A stretch of DNA of 64,000 nt from Ureibacillus endophyticus (GTDB taxonomy: Bacteria; Bacillota; Bacilli; Bacillales_A; Planococcaceae). The DNA lies in assembly GCF_003628435.1 (NCBI RefSeq), contig NZ_RBZN01000010.1:1-64000 (forward strand). The letters are read 5' to 3'. The notes under the pieces were generated by a model. It ran no database searches, was not told where the DNA came from, and saw only the letters and a list, made by a program, of their open reading frames with translations. Each line of letters opens with the position of its first letter. Position 1 is the first letter of the stretch. Of the stretch, positions 57,954 to 64,000 are shown piece after piece. The position numbers and the translations under genes are program-made.

Positions 57954-59058
57954 TTAACCTAAACGAGAACGTAAATATGCATTGATGAAACCATCTAATT
58001 CTCCGTCCATAACACCTTGAACGTTACCAGTTTCAAATCCTGTACGGTGATCTTTTACCATTGAATATGGATGGAATACATAAGAACGGATTTGTGATCC
58101 CCAGCCGATTTCTTTCTGCTCGCCACGAATCGCATCTAATTCAGCTTGTTGTTTTTCAATTTCAAGTTGATATAATTTTGCTTTTAACATGTTCATCGCT
58201 TTTTCACGGTTTTTAATTTGAGAGCGTTCTGCCTGACAAGATACTACAACGCCTGTTGGAATATGTGTAATTCGAACGGCAGAATCAGTTGTATTGATGT
58301 GCTGTCCACCCGCACCAGTTGCTCGATACGTATCAATTTTTAAATCTTCCGTACGAATATCAATTTCAATTTCATTATTGAATTCTGGCATTACTTCACA
58401 CGAAACGAAAGATGTATGACGACGACCTGCAGAATCGAACGGTGAAATACGAACTAAACGGTGAACACCTTTTTCAGCTTTTAAATAGCCATAAGCATTA
58501 TGTCCTTGAATTAATAACGTCACCGATTTTATCCCTGCTTCGTCCCCAGGTAAATAATCCATCGTTTCTACTTTGAAACCATGTTGCTCTGCCCAACGAG
58601 TATACATGCGTAGTAACATTGAGCCCCAATCTTGTGATTCTGTTCCACCAGCACCAGGGTGTAGCTCTAAAATAGCATTATTTTTATCATAAGGTTCACT
58701 TAATAACATTTGTAGTTCAAAAGCATCCATTTTCGTTTCAAACTCTTTCAATTCGTTACCAAGTTCCTCTTGTAATTCTTCATCTGGCTCTTCTTTTAAA
58801 AGCTCTAATGTCATTTCTAAATTTTCTTGTGTGGCAACAAGCTCATTGAATTCATTTACGATGGCTTTTAAACCATTTGCTTCATTAATAACCGTTTGGG
58901 CACCACTTTGATCATCCCAAAATCCTGGCATTAACATCATTTCATCCAACTCTTGGATTCGTGCCTCTTTGTTTTCTAAGTCAAAGAGACCCCCTGAAGT
59001 CCACCAATTTTTTGGCTGTAGTTTCTAACGAATTTCTCACTTCTGATAATTCAATCAT
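57954..59058 (-). CDS. prfB: Peptide chain release factor 2 (with programmed +1 frameshift)
   Basis: About 367 aa in total. Translation begins at ATG 59058 behind GGAGG and reads 25 codons to an in-frame TGA at 58981-58983; slipping +1 at CTT-TGA-C continues through 57954. RF2 decodes UGA and UAA. The SPF specificity motif is in [10 protein letters not shown] and the catalytic GGQ in [14 protein letters not shown]. Lies after secA, as the secA-prfB order in Bacillus. Confidence 0.97.
58980..58995 (-). other. Autoregulatory +1 frameshift site of prfB
   Basis: On the minus strand AGGGGGTCTCTTTGAC: an internal Shine-Dalgarno-like AGGGGG, then the slippery CTT-TGA-C. When RF2 is scarce, ribosomes pause at the UGA, shift +1 and complete RF2. 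Confidence 0.96.
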
Positions 59059-59089
59059 ATAAAATCCTCCGTACAATATTAAATTGAGA

Positions 59090-59121
59090 GAACCGTATCA
59101 TCCCTTCGATGACTACGGTTC
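59090..59121 (-). other. Hairpin in the prfB leader
   Basis: GAACCGTA pairs with TACGGTTC and an inner TCATC with GATGA, 30 bp before the prfB start. No T run follows, so it is more likely an RNA stem or processing site than a strong terminator. Confidence 0.45.
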
Positions 59122-59155
59122 AATGACTTTCATTTTATAGTGGCGTTCCAATCTT

Positions 59156-59390
59156 TTGTGGACGGAAGGCTGGGCTATGTGGACGAATAACCTCGTTGAA
59201 TGGGCAAAACCCTGTGATATCCGGACTAAAACTTCATCTGTATGGACGAAAAGCTAAGTCATCCGGACAATTCAACTGGTTAACTGCTTAAAATGCAAGC
59301 TCATGTGCACAAGTCAACTCGCCATCCGCACAAAACACCAGTCCAAGTGCACCACTCAAATCCCATCCCACAAAACGTGGATACACAAGC
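59156..59390. repeat. Degenerate short-period repeats between secA and prfB
   Basis: Roughly ten units of about 19-23 bp start with TGTGGAC, TGTGCAC, TCCGGAC or TCCGCAC followed by an A-rich block (for example TGTGGACGAATAACC, TCCGGACTAAAAC, TATGGACGAAAAGC, TCCGGACAATTC, TCCGCACAAAACACC). Two unit types, TG- and TCC-led, tend to alternate. It fills the secA-prfB gap of about 410 bp, where no gene or secA terminator is seen. Confidence 0.7.
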
Positions 59391-59468
59391 ACAAATCTTT
59401 TCGAGATTCTCACAGGAATACCAGCTCTGATTCTACTCCTAATCTCGAACTAAACATAAACTAATCAA

Positions 59469-61979
59469 CTAATCCTGCTGTGCACCGTGACAGTTTTTGT
59501 ATTTCTTGCCGCTACCGCATGGACATGGATCATTACGTTTAATATCTTGTGTTTTACGAACAGGTTGCTTTTTCTTTGGTGCAGCTTCCTCTTTTGGATT
59601 TACTGCTTGCCCTTTTGCAACTTCTTCACGCTCTAGATTGTTGCGGATTTGTGCTTTCATTGCATATTTCGTTACGTCCTCACGAATTGATGCAACCATG
59701 TCCTCGAACATCGCAAATCCTTCTTGCTCGTATTCACGTAATGGGTCTGTTTGGCCATAAGCACGTAGGTGAATCCCTTGACGTAATTGATCCATTGCAT
59801 CGATATGGTCGATCCATTTTGTATCAATTGAGCGAAGTAAAATTACTTTTTCAAATTCGCGCATACGTTCAGGTGTAAGTGCTTCTTCTTTTTCATCGTA
59901 ACGTTTTTGCACTTCGCCGTAGATGAATTGAATCATTTCTTCTGGAGATTTACCTTCAAGATCACTTGCTTTAATTGCGCCTTCTTCTAATAAATTAGCT
60001 TGAATATAATCTTCTAGTGCTTTTAAATTCCAATCTTTTTTGTCGCCCTGTGTATGAACACCAACAATATTTTCAATTGATTCTTGGATCATATTTTCCA
60101 CAAGCGCACGCATATTATCTGTTTCTAATACATCGCGACGTTCTTTATAAATAACTTCACGTTGTTGACGAAGTACATCGTCATATTGTAATAAACGTTT
60201 ACGTGCATCGAAGTTGTTCCCCTCAACACGTTTTTGAGCAGACTCAACGGCTTTTGAAACCATACCTGACTGGATTGGTTGAGAATCATCCATACCTAAT
60301 CGAGTCATCATTGCTTTCATTTTGTCTGAACCGAATCGACGCATTAAATCATCTTCTAAAGATAAATAGAATTGCGTAACACCTGGATCCCCTTGACGTC
60401 CAGAACGACCGCGCAACTGATTATCGATACGGCGTGATTCATGACGTTCTGTACCAATTACTGCTAAACCACCAAGTTCTAAAACACCTTCACCAAGTTT
60501 AATATCCGTACCACGGCCGGCCATATTTGTGGCAATTGTTACGGCACCGCGATTTCCTGCATTTGCGATGATTTCGGCTTCTCGTTCATGGTTTTTCGCA
60601 TTTAACACATTATGTGGAATTTTATGTTTGTCTAATAACTGTGAAATAATTTCGGATGTTTCTATTGCAACAGTACCTACTAATACTGGCTGACCCTTTT
60701 TATGGCGCTCTGCAATATCCGCAGCTACCGCATTAAATTTACCGTTCATTGTAGCAAAGATTAAGTCTGGTCTGTCATCACGGGCAATTGGTTTGTTCGT
60801 TGGAATTACGACAACTTGCATATTGTAAATGTTACGGAACTCTTCTTCTTCCGTTTTTGCTGTACCTGTCATACCAGCAAGTTTTTCGTACATACGGAAA
60901 TAGTTTTGGAATGTAATTGTCGCCATTGTCATCGATTCGTTTTGGATTTCGACACCTTCTTTTGCCTCAATTGCTTGGTGCAATCCATCTGAATAACGAC
61001 GGCCTTTCATTAAACGTCCAGTAAAGCTATCAACAATAACAATTTCACCATCTTGAACGACATAATCGACATCGCGATGCATCGATACATGCGCTTTTAA
61101 TGATTGGTTAATTGCATGTAATAAACGAACATGAGAAAGGTCAAATAGGTTATCAATGCCGAATGCTTTCTCTGCTTTTCCGATACCATTTTCAGTTAAT
61201 GTAACACCTTTTGTTGTTTCATCATATGTGTAGTCTTCATCTGCTTTTAACATACGAACAAACATATTTGATTGAACATATAATTTCGCTGTTTTTCCAG
61301 CTTGACCAGAAATAATTAACGGCGTACGAGCTTCGTCAATTAAAATCGAGTCCACTTCATCGATTACGGCATAATGAAGAGGGCGTTGTACACGTTCTTC
61401 TTTATAAAGAACCATGTTATCACGCAAATAGTCGAAACCAAGTTCATTATTTGTACTGTATGTGATGTCAGCTGCATAAGCTTCACGTTTTTCTTCTTTT
61501 GATAAGCTGTTTAAATTTAGACCAACTGAAAGACCTAAGAAATTGTACAGTTCACCCATTTGAGAAGCATCTCGACTTGCAAGGTATTCGTTAACTGTTA
61601 CAACGTGTACGCCTTTGCCAGTTATTGCATTTAAATAAACGGCCATTGTTGCAGTTAATGTTTTCCCTTCCCCTGTTTTCATTTCTGCAATGTTCCCATC
61701 ATTTAACGTTGCAGCACCCATAATTTGAACACGGAAAGGATACATCCCAAGTACGCGGCGTGATGCTTCACGACAAACTGCAAATGCTTCAGGAAGTAAC
61801 TGTTCAAGCGTTTCCCCATTTTGATAACGTTCTTTAAATTCAACAGTTTTCGCTTTTAGATTTTCATCACTAAGTTGTTCCATTTGAGAAGCAAGTGCTT
61901 CAACTTGGTCTGCAATTTTATTTAATTTTTTTATTTCTTTTTTATTCGGATCAAAAATTTTATTTAAAATGTTCGCCAT
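59469..61979 (-). CDS. secA: Preprotein translocase ATPase SecA
   Basis: 836 aa from the ATG at 61979, the start that gives [15 protein letters not shown]. Walker A MKTGEGKT (about 100), DEAD-type [11 protein letters not shown], helicase motifs [13 protein letters not shown] and [10 protein letters not shown], and a C-terminal zinc/SecB-type motif [16 protein letters not shown]. Drives export through SecYEG. Probably the first gene of a unit with prfB. Confidence 0.97.
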   Translation of the reverse strand: MANILNKIFDPNKKEIKKLNKIADQVEALASQMEQLSDENLKAKTVEFKERYQNGETLEQLLPEAFAVCREASRRVLGMYPFRVQIMGAATLNDGNIAEMKTGEGKTLTATMAVYLNAITGKGVHVVTVNEYLASRDASQMGELYNFLGLSVGLNLNSLSKEEKREAYAADITYSTNNELGFDYLRDNMVLYKEERVQRPLHYAVIDEVDSILIDEARTPLIISGQAGKTAKLYVQSNMFVRMLKADEDYTYDETTKGVTLTENGIGKAEKAFGIDNLFDLSHVRLLHAINQSLKAHVSMHRDVDYVVQDGEIVIVDSFTGRLMKGRRYSDGLHQAIEAKEGVEIQNESMTMATITFQNYFRMYEKLAGMTGTAKTEEEEFRNIYNMQVVVIPTNKPIARDDRPDLIFATMNGKFNAVAADIAERHKKGQPVLVGTVAIETSEIISQLLDKHKIPHNVLNAKNHEREAEIIANAGNRGAVTIATNMAGRGTDIKLGEGVLELGGLAVIGTERHESRRIDNQLRGRSGRQGDPGVTQFYLSLEDDLMRRFGSDKMKAMMTRLGMDDSQPIQSGMVSKAVESAQKRVEGNNFDARKRLLQYDDVLRQQREVIYKERRDVLETDNMRALVENMIQESIENIVGVHTQGDKKDWNLKALEDYIQANLLEEGAIKASDLEGKSPEEMIQFIYGEVQKRYDEKEEALTPERMREFEKVILLRSIDTKWIDHIDAMDQLRQGIHLRAYGQTDPLREYEQEGFAMFEDMVASIREDVTKYAMKAQIRNNLEREEVAKGQAVNPKEEAAPKKKQPVRKTQDIKRNDPCPCGSGKKYKNCHGAQQD

Positions 61980-62079
61980 GAATAATTTCACTTCCCATAT
62001 AGTATCACTCTTCATTTTATCATTACCTATATATAGGTGCAAATTACCTTCTCATTTAAAACAGAGGAGGATGAATTTT

Positions 62080-62139
62080 CAGAATTGTTTGTGTACCTGG
62101 TACACGAAATATCTGAATTGTTTTTGTACCGGGTACACA
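62080..62139 (+). repeat. Tandem pair of GTACC-N-GGTAC palindromic repeats
   Basis: CAGAATTGTTTGTGTACCTG then GTACAC (62080-62105) and CTGAATTGTTTTTGTACCGG then GTACACA (62113-62139), 33 bp apart. The same sequence lies inverted at 49655-49680. Placed in the divergent region before secA and the VOC gene; each copy holds a 13- to 15-bp palindrome with an odd centre. Confidence 0.8.
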
Positions 62140-62220
62140 TTGTATATCAGTACCATTTGAACGAGAAAATATAGTACAATTAACAGGAAAATTACATTTT
62201 TTTAAGGAGAGATGGATTAT

Positions 62221-62634
62221 ATGGCAATTGAAGTGTATTTAATTTTTGATGGAAACTGTCGTGAAGCGGTAAATTTTTATGCAGATGTATTTAAAACAGA
62301 AGCACCACAAATTATGACGTTCGGTGATGGACCAGAAAATCCAGACTACCCTATCCCAGAGGAAGCAAAAAATTTAGTAATGCATACGAATATTAATGTA
62401 GAAGGCAGTAGATTAATGTTCTCAGACAATTGGCCAGGCTCTCCTTATGTTGTTGGTAACAACATTAGTGTCACTTTAGTAAGTAAAGATGAGGAATTTA
62501 TTCGCTCTTCTTTCGAAGGTTTAAAACAAGGTGGTACAGTAAACATGGAGCTTCAAGAAACATTTTGGAGCAAATGCTACGGTGCAGTGAAGGACAAGTT
62601 TGGTGTGGAATGGCAAGTGAGTTTAGATAGCTGA
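62221..62634 (+). CDS. VOC/PhnB-like glyoxalase-fold protein
   Basis: 137 aa from the ATG at 62221; a nearer ATG at 62212 sits only two bases from AAGGAG. Two beta-alpha-beta-beta-beta modules of the PhnB/3-demethylubiquinone type: LIFDGNCREAVNFYADVF (4-22 region), LMFSDNWPGSPY, and the closing FGVEWQVSL. Metal-binding residues typical of true glyoxalases are not obvious. Substrate unknown; probable small-molecule-binding protein. Confidence 0.87.
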   Translation: MAIEVYLIFDGNCREAVNFYADVFKTEAPQIMTFGDGPENPDYPIPEEAKNLVMHTNINVEGSRLMFSDNWPGSPYVVGNNISVTLVSKDEEFIRSSFEGLKQGGTVNMELQETFWSKCYGAVKDKFGVEWQVSLDS

Positions 62635-62654
62635 GAACAGTGGTAAAAGATGCA

Positions 62655-62712
62655 TCTGAAAGGTCATTTTGTGACGAGGACGATGACATATTGATGTGTT
62701 CACCGCATTAGC
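62655..62712 (+). repeat. Dispersed intergenic repeat, copy 3
   Basis: TCTGAAAGGTCATTTTGTGA then CGAGGACGATGACATATTGA and TGTGTTCACCGCA. Matches copies at 19318 and, inverted, 28423. Lies between the VOC gene and the sirB terminator. Confidence 0.62.
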
Positions 62713-62731
62713 ACCATTTTTAATAACTATG

Positions 62732-62768
62732 AAAAGGGATGTGTATCAACTTTCTACACATCCCTTTT
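62732..62768. terminator. Bidirectional terminator between VOC gene and sirB
   Basis: A perfect 14-bp stem AAAAGGGATGTGTA with TACACATCCCTTTT and a nine-base loop. Confidence 0.92.
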
Positions 62769-62775
62769 CCATCCA

Positions 62776-63504
62776 TCAAACAAGTTCTTCAATCCGTTCA
62801 TTCAAAGCTTCCACTACAACTGGTGAGTTCCCTAAATAATCACAAATAATAAATTGGCAATCGTGATTTCCCGCTACCTTCTCTACCGTTTTTCGAATCC
62901 CTTCTATTAATATACCCGTGAACAAAAAGTAAGGGATAATAAACACTTTATCGACATTAATCGAATCAAGTGTTGCAATTTTATCCGAAAAATATGGTTC
63001 ACACCCTGTTAAAAAGCTAACTTCAACTGGATGACTAATCTTCTCCGCAAGGTTATTAGCAATTTGTGATAAATCTTGCTTAACACGACTATTTGTTGAC
63101 CCTCTCCCAACTAACACCACTTTCGACAGAGGAGTCACCTCTTGATTCGTTTGTTGCAATCGCTCAACCAACAAATCAATAAGTAAAGGATGAACCCCAA
63201 TCGGCTCACCCATTTGAATTTCTAACTGAGGATAATGTTGTTTTGCTCTATTAATCTCTTCTGGAATATCAATCGTTGCATGATTTGCAGTTAATAACAA
63301 TACCGGGATAGCACGAATTTTCGTTGCACCTTGTTCCACACATTGTTGAACACCTTGAAAAATCGTAGGCTCTGCTAATTCCAAAAAGCAGTGTTGCAGA
63401 ATCCTTTCCTGCCGAACTTCTTTACACCTTTCCACAAAAGCCACCGCTTCATCACGTGCAGATTTTACACGACTTCCGTGGCAAATATAAAGAACTGCCT
63501 CCAT
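62776..63504 (-). CDS. sirB: Sirohydrochlorin ferrochelatase (SirB/CbiX-like)
   Basis: 242 aa. Inserts iron (or cobalt) into sirohydrochlorin in siroheme/cobamide synthesis. Two tandem CbiX modules: a first with CHGSRVKSARDE and TANHATIDIPEEI, a second with GRGSTNSRVKQD and PYFLFTGILIEG. Metal-binding His residues are in CHGSR and in the TANHATIDI segment. Start ATG overlaps the stop of the methyltransferase gene by one base (TAATG). A dehydrogenase partner (sirC/ylnF), usual in Bacillus, is not present after it. Confidence 0.92.
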   Translation of the reverse strand: MEAVLYICHGSRVKSARDEAVAFVERCKEVRQERILQHCFLELAEPTIFQGVQQCVEQGATKIRAIPVLLLTANHATIDIPEEINRAKQHYPQLEIQMGEPIGVHPLLIDLLVERLQQTNQEVTPLSKVVLVGRGSTNSRVKQDLSQIANNLAEKISHPVEVSFLTGCEPYFSDKIATLDSINVDKVFIIPYFLFTGILIEGIRKTVEKVAGNHDCQFIICDYLGNSPVVVEALNERIEELV

Positions 63505-64000
63505 TACATTCCACCAACTGCAAGCAATTCTTCATTCGTCTCGAACCAATTAAGTTGGTCACGCAATCGAACAACTTCCCCAACAACAATCATACTAGGA
63601 TTTTTTATTTGTTTTCTTTTGGCAATCTCATAGATAGTTGCTAATGTACCTGTTACAGTATGTTGGTGATTGGTAGTCCCATAATGAATTAATGCAACTG
63701 GAGTATCTGCACTTTTTCCATTCTCGATTAATCGCTCACAAATATAATTCAAATTTTTCATTCCCATATAAATCGCTAGCGTATCAATACCATTTGCTAA
63801 TGCTGCCCAATTTGTATTGTCCGGTTCTCCATTTTTGCGATGCCCCGTTACAACTGCAAAGGAAGAACTGTAATCACGATGGGTAACAGGGATTCCGGCA
63901 TAAGCAGGAGAGGCAATACCCGATGTTATACCGGGTACAATCTCAAATGGAATTCCTGCGTCGCTACATGCTGCGGCTTCTTCGCCACCACGCCCGAAGA
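63504..64000 (-). CDS. Uroporphyrinogen-III C-methyltransferase (SUMT), 3' part
   Basis: The frame is open from the right window edge to TAA at 63504-63506, giving 164 visible residues; the N-terminal part is outside. Contains FGRGGEEAAAC at the edge (SUMT signature), VPGITSGIASPAYAGIPVTHR, VVTGHRKNGEP and AIYMGMKNL, and later PSMIVVGEVVRL. Adds two methyl groups from S-adenosylmethionine to uroporphyrinogen III, first step to siroheme, followed by SirB. Confidence 0.94.
   Translation of the reverse strand, partial: FGRGGEEAAACSDAGIPFEIVPGITSGIASPAYAGIPVTHRDYSSSFAVVTGHRKNGEPDNTNWAALANGIDTLAIYMGMKNLNYICERLIENGKSADTPVALIHYGTTNHQHTVTGTLATIYEIAKRKQIKNPSMIVVGEVVRLRDQLNWFETNEELLAVGGM

Noticed and set aside
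58949-59058. prfB as a pseudogene broken by a TGA
   Set aside because: The stop is the conserved programmed +1 frameshift site with AGGGGG and CTT-TGA-C.

Overview
The window is AT-rich, bacterial and almost gene-packed. It comes from a low-GC Gram-positive of the order Bacillales. Evidence includes gene blocks known from Bacillus subtilis (relQ-nadK-yjbO, yjbK to spxH, coiA-mecA-spx, fabH-fabF, yitU/V/W, addB-addA, minJ-ctpB-ftsX-ftsE, uvrB-uvrA, secA-prfB). AGGAGG-type ribosome sites with frequent TTG/GTG starts, a T-box leader, and FapR-, CtsR- and LexA(DinR)-type operators agree with this. Gene content and order would suit a Planococcaceae-type genus (Lysinibacillus, Solibacillus, Ureibacillus or a relative), but that placement is inference. 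No rRNA, tRNA, CRISPR array, prophage or defence island is visible.

Layout. 1-121: right end of an IS3-family (IS150-like) element entering from the left. 134-5816: tRNA/rRNA pseudouridine synthase, NAD kinase and RelQ on the minus strand; CYTH protein, lytic transglycosylase, truncated globin and SpxH on the plus strand. 6399-11039 (minus): PepF, CoiA, MecA and Spx. The window thus carries Spx, its ClpXP adaptor SpxH, the ClpC adaptor MecA, and further right the MecA client ComK (56602-57105). 11493-12820: T-box-controlled trpS. 12774-15387 (minus): small membrane protein and fabH-fabF behind a FapR-type site. 15778-16235: a 52-bp tandem repeat array. 16305-18510: a ClpB without its N-terminal domain, behind a CtsR operator. 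18620-22415: Fnr and the yit-like cluster. 22537-28203: a five-gene oligopeptide ABC operon. 28507-33039: a GH13-like membrane protein with altered catalytic motifs, YisL, YisK and a DUF418 protein. 33162-40398: the AddAB recombination nuclease with a LexA-type box in its promoter. 40566-43076: YhjE-like VTT protein and an XRE-cupin regulator divergent from azlCD. 43116-49549 (minus): MinJ, CtpB, a TlpA-like thioredoxin, an M23 endopeptidase and FtsX-FtsE, a division/peptidoglycan cluster. 49762-55891 (minus): DUF4097 protein and UvrA/UvrB. 56088-57901: IDEAL protein, ComK, YhjD-like protein and a small coiled-coil protein. 57954-61979 (minus): prfB with its programmed frameshift, and secA. 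62221-64000: VOC protein, SirB and the 3' part of a siroheme uroporphyrinogen methyltransferase.

I found no convincing wholly new multi-gene system. The most unusual points are the degenerate GH13 protein, the peptide-binding protein whose lipobox cysteine is a phenylalanine, SpxH without a CxxC pair, the N-domain-less ClpB with its own promoter, LexA-like boxes at addBA and the yhjD-like gene, and three or four families of intergenic repeats.
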